Source of the DNA: Robertmurraya massiliosenegalensis JC6
GTDB taxonomy: Bacteria; Bacillota; Bacilli; Bacillales; Cytobacillaceae
Assembly (NCBI RefSeq): GCF_000311725.1
Contig: NZ_HE978519.1
Location: forward strand, 28,848-92,847
Length of the DNA stretch: 64,000 nucleotides
Direction: 5' to 3'
The notes under the pieces are model-generated. The model was not told the DNA's origin and made no database searches. It saw only the letters and a list, made by a program, of their open reading frames with translations. This document shows positions 7,784 to 15,569 of this stretch, one piece after another; within the stretch, counting starts at the first letter, position 1, and every line of letters starts with the position of its first letter. A program made the position numbers and the translations under genes.

Positions 7784-7840
7784 CTCCTTTCGATACTCTA
7801 TAAATCCAATTTTATGTAATTGTACCATTAAACAGGTACA
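7784..7840 (-). promoter_or_regulatory. Promoter and operator of the tubR paralog
   Basis: A 20-base inverted repeat TGTACC-N8-GGTACA (7821-7840) lies upstream of TTATAGAGTATC (minus-strand reading, 7802-7791), which is followed within a few bases by AAAGGAG. The same TATAGAGTATC plus AAAGGAG arrangement is found upstream of the gene at 11836. Confidence 0.45.
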
Positions 7841-7945
7841 TTGTATACTAAACCTTTATTTCACGCTATTTCCTTATAGAATTTCCTATATTTACATACC
7901 CTTTTCGGAAGGTTCTTGTATTACAATAGTCAAGGGGTGATTAAT

Positions 7946-8779
7946 ATGTATATTTCTCCTATGTTATTGCAAAAATCTCCTAATAATCTTCCTTTTGATG
8001 ATGATAGGATGATTACTGAGCTCAAGCTAGACGGAATTCGCTTGATTTTAAGTAAATTTAATGGAATTACTAAACTATATACCAGGCATCATAACGAAGT
8101 GACTTCACGATTTAAGGAACTCCTCGACTTACCGTTACCTGACAATATTGTGCTAGACGGTGAATTAATCGTCACTGACCAACATGGTAAACCAGACTTT
8201 GAATCGGTTATGGAAAGATTTCATAGTAATCGTTCAACACATAAAATCCAGTATGCTGCTTTCGATATTGTGTATTATGACCGTAAAAAAGTAACACATC
8301 TGCCCTTAATTGAAAGGAAATCTATCTTAGAAAAGGTGATTCCTAAAGATTCAGCAATGTTGGTTAGCGTTCAATGGACGAACGGTAACGCTACTAATTA
8401 TTTTGATTTAACTAAACAATTAGGACTGGAAGGTATCGTTCAGAAGGTTGCGAACTCAACTTATAAAATTGATGAACGGTCCTACGATTGGTTGAAGGTA
8501 ATTAACTATTCATTTGCTGACAATATCCATATAGTAGGAGTGAGAAAAGATAAATTTGAGCTGTTGCTTCAGTTCCCAGATGGTTCAGTAGCTGGCACAA
8601 TGGAATTCATGCCTAAAGAGCATAGAAAAATATTCTATTCTCTCCATAAACAGCTCATTATTAAAGAAACCGACAAGTATATCTACTTAGATCCTGTCTT
8701 GAAGTGCAAAGTTAAATATAGAAATCTTACGAAAAATGGCTATTTACGAATCCCATCCTTTGTTGAATGGTGTATCTAA
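7946..8779 (+). CDS. ATP-dependent DNA ligase
   Basis: Seals nicks using ATP through a covalent enzyme-AMP intermediate. The 277-residue protein has the nucleotidyltransferase motif I KLDGIR with catalytic Lys27, motif Ia/III-type sequences (FDIVYYDRK), motif IV LEGIVQK and motif V near YDWLKV, followed by a small OB-fold region. Size and motifs match compact phage/plasmid ligases such as the SP-beta YoqV type. ATG at 7946 is chosen (CAAGGGGTGATTAAT before it) over upstream in-frame codons. It stands alone on the plus strand between replication genes; a role in plasmid replication or repair is inferred. Bacterial chromosomes use NAD-dependent LigA, so this is an accessory enzyme. Confidence 0.88.
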   Translation: MYISPMLLQKSPNNLPFDDDRMITELKLDGIRLILSKFNGITKLYTRHHNEVTSRFKELLDLPLPDNIVLDGELIVTDQHGKPDFESVMERFHSNRSTHKIQYAAFDIVYYDRKKVTHLPLIERKSILEKVIPKDSAMLVSVQWTNGNATNYFDLTKQLGLEGIVQKVANSTYKIDERSYDWLKVINYSFADNIHIVGVRKDKFELLLQFPDGSVAGTMEFMPKEHRKIFYSLHKQLIIKETDKYIYLDPVLKCKVKYRNLTKNGYLRIPSFVEWCI

Positions 8780-8836
8780 CAAAAATGAAAGTTAAATATA
8801 TGATGTCAGACCTCTGACAAGTGACGATAAAAGGAA

Positions 8837-8865
8837 GGGAGAGAAGTTTATGTGTCCTCTCTCCC
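8837..8865. terminator. Hairpin between convergent genes
   Basis: Perfect stem GGGAGAGA / TCTCTCCC with a 13-base loop, between the ligase stop and the stop of the convergent Replic_Relax gene. T-rich stretches on both sides are weak but allow termination either way. A smaller hairpin TGTCAGA/TCTGACA lies just upstream. Confidence 0.55.
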
Positions 8866-8915
8866 TAAATTATTTAGGCTTACTTTATCTTTCCCTCTGA
8901 GACCTTCATTTTGGC

Positions 8916-9989
8916 TCATATTAGCTTGGATTTTTCTATTTGAGAGATATAAGTCTCTTTTATGTTTTTTATCGGTACAGGGACTATATTTATGTGAGGA
9001 TAATTCTTAAAACGTTCCTCTAATTCACTTCTATTTGCTGACCAGCACACTAAATCTACCTCTCTTCCATCTTGTTTATAGATGGATTCATGATAATTTA
9101 ATTCTAATTTCTTTAAAACAGGAAGATTTAGGCTTAAATAATCCACTACATATGTTTCTTTATTTCCATAATCAGCTACATATTGGGTAAAAAGCTCTTT
9201 ATTCCCCTTTAACATGATATGTTCATTATATAAACGAGCGTTTAAAATTTGTTCAAGGGTTGCTTTTCGTTCTTTTTCATCTCGACTTATACGCAATAGA
9301 TTAAATCCGAAATTTTCTTTACCCATTGGAATAATCATTAGTTCTTTTCTCGCTAGAATCTTCTCATCTTTACTTACTGCATCGACTATCCTTTCGTATA
9401 TGTTTGGGTTGTAACATAAGATTGCTAAACGATTTTTTTGAGGGAATTTTTGAATTTCAGTAATGAATCTATTTAGTGTTTCCTCTGCTAAACCGGCTCC
9501 TTCTATTTGTTCCTTTGAAAAGAATAAATACAACCCAATTTCTCGGCCATCACGCATTTTTAATCCACCACGCACCAGGTTGTTCCTGTCCATTTTATTC
9601 CGTAGTTTCCATTCTCTAGAATCATACATGTGTATACCATAGGGTGTAAGCGCTGCATATACTTCATTTGTTTGAATTGTGTACTTTAACTTGATTTTAG
9701 GAGGTCTATTGAATTTTGCTAGTATTCCATTTTCGATATATCCCTCATTTTTAAGTCTTTCTATGGCTTGATCCGTTACAAAATAGACTTTAGCTAACCT
9801 TTTTTTTCCACTGGAATCATATCCAGATGATAACCATTCCTCTCTTTCTAATTTTTTCAAGTATCTGTAAGCATATACTTTACTTTTAAACATTACTTCT
9901 ACCAACTGTGATATCGTTAACCCTCTCATACGGTAGATTTCGTACAATATTTTACTTTCTTCATAGATTTTTTTATGTTCGCCTTTCAT
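8916..9989 (-). CDS. Replic_Relax (replication-relaxation) family protein
   Basis: A 357-residue protein with the layout of the Replic_Relax family found on Gram-positive plasmids and conjugative elements. It has an N-terminal winged helix (LYEIYRMRGLTISQLVEVMF, then a recognition helix and LAKVYFVTDQA), a middle region starting after a 'HNL/TNEVYAAL'-like helix, and a C-terminal alpha/beta region ending in KELELNYHES/REVDLVCW-like strands. Family members assist plasmid replication or relaxosome function. The ATG is preceded by AAGGGA. It is followed by a hairpin shared with the ligase, and preceded by 611 gene-free bases with repeats that may be its DNA target. Confidence 0.6.
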   Translation of the reverse strand: MKGEHKKIYEESKILYEIYRMRGLTISQLVEVMFKSKVYAYRYLKKLEREEWLSSGYDSSGKKRLAKVYFVTDQAIERLKNEGYIENGILAKFNRPPKIKLKYTIQTNEVYAALTPYGIHMYDSREWKLRNKMDRNNLVRGGLKMRDGREIGLYLFFSKEQIEGAGLAEETLNRFITEIQKFPQKNRLAILCYNPNIYERIVDAVSKDEKILARKELMIIPMGKENFGFNLLRISRDEKERKATLEQILNARLYNEHIMLKGNKELFTQYVADYGNKETYVVDYLSLNLPVLKKLELNYHESIYKQDGREVDLVCWSANRSELEERFKNYPHINIVPVPIKNIKETYISQIEKSKLI

Positions 9990-10040
9990 TTTTTCCCTTA
10001 ACCCCTCTCATTTTATATTTAGCTGCCATCTATCCAGTCG

Positions 10041-10209
10041 TTTCAGTCGAATCCTTCGAGCATAGCTCTCATACTTCTTCCTCAACTCCTTAGTAATTCT
10101 GCCTATCTTGATTTTTCCATTTCACACGAAGCCCCTCACGTTTCTTCACGTATCTTTCCTGCTTTGGCTGACGCGCTTTCAATCGAGTCCGTCGAGCGAG
10201 CTCTCCTAC
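10041..10209. repeat. Two imperfect 33-34-base direct repeats in a 611-base gene-free region
   Basis: Units at 10041-10074 and 10177-10209 share TTTCARTCGARTCC-TCGAGC and AGCTCTC-TAC, 136 bases apart. They are more GC-rich than their surroundings and each can fold (TCGA and GAGCTC elements). They lie upstream of the Replic_Relax gene on its strand. No ORF with supportable signals is seen in 9990-10600. A replication or transfer origin or a structured leader are the likely options. Confidence 0.4.
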
Positions 10210-10381
10210 CTCTCAATCAAGCCCTGTTTAGTTTATAACTCTATTTCTCCTTACCTCTATTTTTCAAAAATCTTACTTTAACCATTTTTCTCATAATTCG
10301 ATTGGTCATCCTCTAACCAACCCTCTCCTACTTTTATGTATTACCTCTAAAATTGACTATTAACCCCATATAAAATAAGCA

Positions 10382-10531
10382 TTTTTATGGTATAAACTAT
10401 TTTTAAAAGAACGTTTACTTGAAAAGTGCTAAAATTCCTTATTATATCAATGGTTTAAATCTATATTATTATGTACCTATTATACGTATAAAGATAATTT
10501 TAATTTGATAGTTAGATTATACCATAAAAAC
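10382..10531. repeat. 14-base perfect inverted repeat flanking an AT-rich stretch
   Basis: TTTTTATGGTATAA at 10382-10395 and its exact complement TTATACCATAAAAA at 10518-10531, 122 bases apart, enclosing very AT-rich DNA with an AAAAGAACGTTTACTT box. Possibly protein-binding sites of an origin or centromere. Confidence 0.35.
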
Positions 10532-10548
10532 AAGTGAAAATTGGCAAA

Positions 10549-10583
10549 TAAAAAGTCTTAGATTATACCTATAATCAAGACTC
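10549..10583 (-). terminator. Rho-independent terminator of the 10601-11836 operon
   Basis: On the minus strand, a stem of 13 pairs (AGTCTT, GATTATA) with loop GG and one bulged base is followed by TTTTTATTT. Confidence 0.85.
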
Positions 10584-10600
10584 ATTTTAACCATCTAATT

Positions 10601-11317
10601 CTATTTTTTATCCTTGTTACTTAAGTTTATAATATCTATCATATTCTCATTGTTACCAACGAAGATTTCCGTATAAGGTTTTCCAGATGTTTTTTTACCA
10701 TCCTCCATGTAAGATAAATTTTTCCAGTTGTCATCGGGAATAATTAATGAAGCTCTTAGTGCATTAAAAATAAATGAGTGAAATCGATTATCTAAATCTG
10801 TTATTATATTGTTTCCAAAATGTTGAACTATTAATATAAATACTTTATCTGAATTTGAAAAATTGGGTAAATCTTTTCTATTTTGAACTAATAGTTTTAT
10901 TAATGGCATTTGGTAAATATCTTGCAGTGTATTGTAGTAAGCTAGTTTTATATTTTTGGTTTTTTTATAAACTGGTAAGAGAAAGTTTGTCTTTATCTTG
11001 AGTACTTTATCTTTAAGTTCTGTACTAATTTCATAAGTAATCATCCCTGTTTCTTTCATCATGTTTTTGTATTCTGGGTGAAGAGTAGGATCGTTATATC
11101 GGGAATATTCTTCCTCTACATTTTGTAAAATCTTATATTGTTCCGCTCTAAGAATTTCAATATACTCCAATTGCTCTAATGCTTTTATTGATGTTCTTTC
11201 AAGTTGTTCTATGGTTTTTGGAACAAGTAATATTTCATGTTTCCGATTATGTGATTTATTTTTTTTATTATCTTTTATCGTTTCGGATTCGTCCCAAAAA
11301 GAATCTTCTGAAGGCAT
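10601..11317 (-). CDS. Possible RusA-like Holliday junction resolvase
   Basis: A 238-residue protein with a Lys-rich N-terminus, a helical middle, and a C-terminal segment resembling RusA-type resolvases: hydrophobic strand KVFILIVQHFG, then TDLDNRFHSFIFNALRASLI (the family's D-x-D-N acidic motif followed by a helix), then IPDDNWKNLSYMEDG and PYTEIFV. RusA proteins resolve four-way junctions with those aspartates. The family is usually ~120-140 residues, so the N-terminal 120 residues are extra and unrecognised. AAAGGAG precedes the ATG; it follows the 167-residue protein gene by 15 bases, and the pair ends at a strong terminator. The assignment is tentative. Confidence 0.45.
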   Translation of the reverse strand: MPSEDSFWDESETIKDNKKNKSHNRKHEILLVPKTIEQLERTSIKALEQLEYIEILRAEQYKILQNVEEEYSRYNDPTLHPEYKNMMKETGMITYEISTELKDKVLKIKTNFLLPVYKKTKNIKLAYYNTLQDIYQMPLIKLLVQNRKDLPNFSNSDKVFILIVQHFGNNIITDLDNRFHSFIFNALRASLIIPDDNWKNLSYMEDGKKTSGKPYTEIFVGNNENMIDIINLSNKDKK

Positions 11318-11332
11318 AATGCTTCTCTCCTT

Positions 11333-11836
11333 TTATTCATTTTCTTTTTTTGCAAGTAATTCTTTAGTGAATGCCTGGACTGTTGATTCTACCCAAAATG
11401 GAGTTCCATTGACTGAAATATCTTCCAGAGGAAATCTCCCTGTGGGTTTTTTCTTCTCTCTACGATAATACGTTCCTAATTTGTTAGGAGTAAAATTTAA
11501 ACCTTTATCATCCAAATATTTAGCAAAGGTTGTTTGGTTATATAATGTTTCTTCATCTAGTTCTCTAGCAGTAAGAAAAGCATTCCTTTTATTTTTAATT
11601 AATAAAGTATCTTTTTGAAAGAAATCAATCATAATACGAATCCCTAATATTAAGTCATCATCTTTTAGGTATTTATAGAATAATCCTGTATTAAAGCTAT
11701 ATTTATCGGGTTCAGAGATAAATAATGCTAACTGATGAAATACTTCCTCCGTATTTGTTAAAGGGACATCCTCCCCATTCATTCGTCTTTTTACATTTGG
11801 ATAATTTGTATATACCTTTTCTAATGATTTTTTCAT
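11333..11836 (-). CDS. Putative DNA-binding protein with C-terminal HTH-like domain
   Basis: A 167-residue protein. The N-terminal half is helical and unrecognised (repeat-like YKYLKDDDLILGIRIMIDFF). The C-terminal half, from about residue 85, reads as a helix-turn-helix with wing: LYNQTTFAKYLDDKGLNFTP, basic GTYYRREKKKPTGRF, and a closing FWVESTVQAF, as in HTH_17-like modules. AAAGGAG precedes the ATG. It is the first gene of a two-gene operon with the possible resolvase, and its promoter shares elements with the tubR paralog. Confidence 0.45.
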   Translation of the reverse strand: MKKSLEKVYTNYPNVKRRMNGEDVPLTNTEEVFHQLALFISEPDKYSFNTGLFYKYLKDDDLILGIRIMIDFFQKDTLLIKNKRNAFLTARELDEETLYNQTTFAKYLDDKGLNFTPNKLGTYYRREKKKPTGRFPLEDISVNGTPFWVESTVQAFTKELLAKKENE

Positions 11837-11857
11837 TTATGATTCTCCTTTCTATTT

Positions 11858-11887
11858 AGATACTCTATATAAACAAACGTTCATTTA
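11858..11887 (-). promoter_or_regulatory. Promoter region with AACGTT box
   Basis: Minus-strand reading: TTTAAATGAACGTTTGTTTA directly followed by TATAGAGTATC, 22 bases before the ATG at 11836. The TATAGAGTATC part is shared with the 7775 gene; the AACGTT box recurs at 4941 and 7431. Confidence 0.4.
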
Positions 11888-11936
11888 AAACTAAATATAA
11901 TCGCAACAGAAGTGTTCCTCTTCAGATTTTTATTAA

Positions 11937-11971
11937 AGAAGGAAAGATAACATTTAGCTATCTTTCCTTTT
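11937..11971. terminator. Terminator at the end of the adhesin operon
   Basis: Perfect stem AAGGAAAGATA / TATCTTTCCTT with a 9-base loop, flanked by T-runs on the plus side and a T-rich stretch on the minus side, just past the stop of the 869-residue protein. Confidence 0.75.
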
Positions 11972-11975
11972 TTTA

Positions 11976-14585
11976 CTAATTACTTCTATAAATATCATAA
12001 GCCCCATAAACATCATCGACGATATTTATAGTTACCAAATCATGTTTAACAGTTCCATTTGTCCACTCGGCTGTAAATAGAAAATGAACATTTCCTTTTG
12101 CTAGTTTTGTATTTAGCTGAGACATTTTTATATCATATATTTCACCTGTATAAAGAGGATGTTGAGATATAAGATCCTGTCCGATTACTATTTCTTCATT
12201 ATCAACCTGCATTCCTTTGAATGTAACTGATACCTTTTTAGTAGGGTAATCTGTAACGGCTGCAGATACTAGAAATTTCTCCCCCGAAAGAAACACATTA
12301 GACGGATGGCCTACTTGTGCATGATATTCTTCCCATTCGGGAGTATGAAATACATATCCTACTATCTCTAAAGGTAAAACATGAATTTCTTTTGTTATAG
12401 CTCTGCTGACATTATCATCATCTGTTACTGTTTGTTCAATTTTAAATATGCCAGCTTCTTCTGTTTTAAATTCAAAATTTACTGTATTAAAATTATGAAC
12501 TTGCCCTCTCGGTGTAGTTAATTTATAGACAATAGTAATTGGGTCTTTATCTGGATCTGTTGCTGTGCTAGTGATTTTTAAATTATCACCCTCATAATAC
12601 TTGGTTTTGTCAAAAGTAAAATTTGGTACGGGCGCTCTATTTTGAACGACAATATTCTTAGATACAGAATGAGTGGAATTGCTTGCCCCAACATCGTCGT
12701 TAACCGTTAATCGAATACTCCAAGTCTTTTTCATATTTAATACTCTTGATGGATTTTTGGCTGTTGAAAACCTTACCCATGAATTTGAGTTAGGAGCTTT
12801 GTATTCCCAGACGTAACTCAATGTATCTCCATCAGCATCACTTGAAGTGTTTGTAAATTGAACAGTGGTATCGTTATAAATAGTTGTTGGAGAAAAACTA
12901 AAGTCTGCGACAGGTGGATTGTTAAGTTTATATAATCCTTGTCTTGTCGTAACTACATTTCCCACATTATCTTCTGCTTGTACATGTAGATACCATTGAC
13001 CTTGTTTATTCTGTGTAGTGGTATAGTTTGTGCTTGTTGACCAACTAGACCACGATGACGGTGTCGCAGTTGAAGTTGTCCATGCATAACGAGAACGCTT
13101 GTATCCAGAATCAGCATCACTAAATTTCAATCTTACGACTATATTCGTGCTGTTCCAATCTCGACTATGGAAATTTGCTGTATCACCACTATTTCGAAAT
13201 TGCACAGTAGGAGCTACACCATCGACTCTTAATTTCATCCCTGTACTGTTATAACCTACTGTATTTTGAGCAATGTCAGTGTAGTAATAGTGAACGTCAT
13301 AATTATGTCCATGAGTTTTGGGTTTAACTGTCCAATTCACTCTACCATATTGAGTATTCTCAGTTCGACTGGCTGCATCAATAGATACGTGTGAACTCGT
13401 ATAATTATTAAGCCGAGTTATATTTGTTGCACTGGCTAATGTGAAATTGTGATAGCTTCGAACATCTTGACTGCTACCTACTAAACGTAAATGTTGATAT
13501 AGGTTCCCCGATTCTTGATCTCGTTGTCTTAAATTAATTGTTACATTTGTATTTGGCTGTACCCAATAATTATTCCCATTTTGATACGTCGAGGTCATAC
13601 TATGTGAAATGTGTGTAGGTGGCAAATTTTCAGGAACAAAAGAGAGCAGTGCTTGAGTACCACCAAAACCCCAATAACCCGATTGAGCATACCTTGTAGA
13701 GTTCCCATCTTTCGGACTTCTTACCCCATACCAAATGGCTGTTCCTGTTTCATTACTATTTACTCTTGTATACGGTTGCCCCAATGTAAAATAGCGATCT
13801 GCTCCTAAAGAATTGACAATTTCACTAGCAGGTTGATTTTTATATGTTCTTCTTAATGCGTTAGTTGTCATCATAATAAGAGTATTTGTATTCATCCCAC
13901 TACTTAATGAAACCTGTCCATGTTGATAAGAGAGATTACTAAATTCAAAAGGTACAATTAAAGGTACATAAACAACATGATTATTCACTTTTTTTATTAA
14001 ATACATTTTCCATTGTGATGCTGTGCCTATATCGGGGAATAATTCATTGAGAGGTAAATAAGCATCGAAACCTACATTATCATATCTCATATTACAATCA
14101 TCACTAAATCTATTGATTGCTCCACTTGGACAAGCATTCCACAAACTACCATCAGCTTGTTTGTTATAAGCTAAATCATCTGTAGCACTTAAATTAAGCT
14201 TTAAAGTGCTATACACTTTTAATGCTCCAGTCTTTACATTTTCAAGACCGATATATGTTTCGTTGTTAGATGATGTATGATGTGCATGTCCAGATAGAAC
14301 TGCCCATCCAGTGAAGCGTACATAGGGTTGATTACCAGTATTGTTAAAATTCCTATTTGTGATAGAATATCCACCCGAAATATACTTATTATAATACACA
14401 TCGTACATCAGACGAGTACCGTTATTTACACGATTTGTTTCTTTACCTCCTACTGCTCCCCAATTAGTTCTTAAACTACTTGGCACGTCATAGGGGTGTG
14501 ATGCACCTAAAACTTTTATTTCATCTATTAATATAAAACCAACCAATAAGATGAAAATGAAACTGAACTTATTTAATAATTTCAT
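11976..14585 (-). CDS. Large secreted surface protein with PKD-type domains
   Basis: An 869-residue protein with a signal peptide (KLLNKFSFIFILLVGFILI, cleavage near VLGAS) and a beta-rich extracellular body. The first ~340 residues form an unrecognised domain with many Asn/Gly/Tyr. Ig-like 'YTDIAQN' and 'VQAEDNVGNV' segments follow at ~450-550. Two PKD-type domains occupy about 558-650 (PPVADFSFSP, DADGDTLSYVWEY) and 651-738 (APVPNFTFD, TDPDKDPI), and a 131-residue C-terminal domain ends the chain. No LPXTG or transmembrane anchor is present. Its start abuts the stop of the membrane-anchored Pro-repeat protein, so the two are co-expressed. An adhesin or mating-pair factor next to pilus genes is the natural guess. 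Confidence 0.7.
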   Translation of the reverse strand: MKLLNKFSFIFILLVGFILIDEIKVLGASHPYDVPSSLRTNWGAVGGKETNRVNNGTRLMYDVYYNKYISGGYSITNRNFNNTGNQPYVRFTGWAVLSGHAHHTSSNNETYIGLENVKTGALKVYSTLKLNLSATDDLAYNKQADGSLWNACPSGAINRFSDDCNMRYDNVGFDAYLPLNELFPDIGTASQWKMYLIKKVNNHVVYVPLIVPFEFSNLSYQHGQVSLSSGMNTNTLIMMTTNALRRTYKNQPASEIVNSLGADRYFTLGQPYTRVNSNETGTAIWYGVRSPKDGNSTRYAQSGYWGFGGTQALLSFVPENLPPTHISHSMTSTYQNGNNYWVQPNTNVTINLRQRDQESGNLYQHLRLVGSSQDVRSYHNFTLASATNITRLNNYTSSHVSIDAASRTENTQYGRVNWTVKPKTHGHNYDVHYYYTDIAQNTVGYNSTGMKLRVDGVAPTVQFRNSGDTANFHSRDWNSTNIVVRLKFSDADSGYKRSRYAWTTSTATPSSWSSWSTSTNYTTTQNKQGQWYLHVQAEDNVGNVVTTRQGLYKLNNPPVADFSFSPTTIYNDTTVQFTNTSSDADGDTLSYVWEYKAPNSNSWVRFSTAKNPSRVLNMKKTWSIRLTVNDDVGASNSTHSVSKNIVVQNRAPVPNFTFDKTKYYEGDNLKITSTATDPDKDPITIVYKLTTPRGQVHNFNTVNFEFKTEEAGIFKIEQTVTDDDNVSRAITKEIHVLPLEIVGYVFHTPEWEEYHAQVGHPSNVFLSGEKFLVSAAVTDYPTKKVSVTFKGMQVDNEEIVIGQDLISQHPLYTGEIYDIKMSQLNTKLAKGNVHFLFTAEWTNGTVKHDLVTINIVDDVYGAYDIYRSN

Positions 14586-15464
14586 TTAATTCACCTTTCT
14601 TTTTCTAAACCTCCAATACCCTACTCCGCTTAAAGCAATTATGATAATAAGACCACTGACAATCCATACTCCATTACCTTTTTTGCTGTTTTTATCGTCT
14701 ACATCAACATCAAGACTTGCAACTAACTCTTCCGTTTCTTCTTCGACTTCAGCAACCGTTTCATCTTCTTCCTTCTTTTCAACTGTTTCAAATGCTTCAA
14801 TTGCTTCTTCTTTCGTTTCTTCCTTATTTTCAACTGTTTCTGTAGCAGTTTTTTCTTCTACCTTAGTTTGTTCTTTTTCTGTGCTTGTTGTATTACTACT
14901 ACTTTGAGATGAAGATGGTTTTGAAGTCGCGCTACTTGTACTCGTTTTGTTCGTACTGGTGTTAGTATTCGGCTTTGTAGGTTCCTGTTTTGGTTGAGTC
15001 GTACTTGTGTTTGATTTTGGTTCCTCTTGCTTAGGCTGAGAAGGTTTTGTTGGCTCTGGCTTCGGCTCTGGCTTCGGTTCTGGCTTTGGTTCTGGCTTTG
15101 GTTCTGGCTTTGGTTCTGGCTTTGGTTCTGGCTTTGGTTCTGGCTTTGGTATCGCTTTAGGGATAATAGTAACGGTTAATATAGGTTTAGGGTTAACTCC
15201 TAAAACCGGAACTGTAAACTGTTCACCATTTGATGATACAGTGGCAAATAAAGAACCACCTAAATTATAAGTATTACTTTCATCTACATAATACCCATAC
15301 ACATGACCATTACAGACTCCGCTAGGATAAGCAGGAGAATTAAAAGTATGTTTGTTTCCATCAATAGTCATAGTACAATCAGAACTAGCAAAAACATTAG
15401 TAAATGGTTGAAATAGTAACAATAGTAAACTAGCTATCAAGATCCTTAAAAAATGTTTTTTCAT
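14586..15464 (-). CDS. Membrane-anchored Pro-rich repeat surface protein
   Basis: A 292-residue protein with a signal peptide (ILIASLLLLLFQPFTNVFA), a small ~70-residue domain with two Cys (DCTMTIDG and GVCNGHVYG, possible disulfide), eight KPEP repeats, and a Ser/Thr/Asn/Gln stretch followed by an acidic Glu/Thr stretch. A C-terminal transmembrane helix (VWIVSGLIIIIALSGVGYW) precedes RFRKRK. The layout places the small domain beyond the wall on a long stalk. There is no LPXTG motif, so it is membrane- rather than sortase-anchored. It has its own promoter and precedes the PKD protein. Confidence 0.7.
   Translation of the reverse strand: MKKHFLRILIASLLLLLFQPFTNVFASSDCTMTIDGNKHTFNSPAYPSGVCNGHVYGYYVDESNTYNLGGSLFATVSSNGEQFTVPVLGVNPKPILTVTIIPKAIPKPEPKPEPKPEPKPEPKPEPKPEPKPEPKPEPTKPSQPKQEEPKSNTSTTQPKQEPTKPNTNTSTNKTSTSSATSKPSSSQSSSNTTSTEKEQTKVEEKTATETVENKEETKEEAIEAFETVEKKEEDETVAEVEEETEELVASLDVDVDDKNSKKGNGVWIVSGLIIIIALSGVGYWRFRKRKVN
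15052..15147. repeat. Eight tandem 12-base repeats encoding KPEP
   Basis: Eight units of GGYTCTGGCTTY, of which the last six are identical GGTTCTGGCTTT. They encode Lys-Pro-Glu-Pro in the stalk of the surface protein. Near-identity suggests recent expansion and likely length variation by slippage. Confidence 0.9.
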
Positions 15465-15510
15465 AGTATACTACCTCTCTTGTCTAATAAATTATTTATC
15501 TCTTAACTCT

Positions 15511-15538
15511 ATTATACTATATTTGTGTTATATTTCAA
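15511..15538 (-). promoter_or_regulatory. Sigma-A promoter of the surface protein operon
   Basis: On the minus strand TTGAAA, 16 bases, TATAAT, located ~45 bases upstream of the ATG at 15464. It makes the two surface protein genes a transcription unit that can be separate from the Tad-like genes. Confidence 0.65.
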
Positions 15539-15569
15539 CATTAATTTGTTTTAAAATAATACATTTTTA

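Noticed and set aside
15052-15147. CRISPR-like repeat array
   Set aside because: Twelve-base tandem units with no spacers that encode KPEP in frame; a coding repeat.
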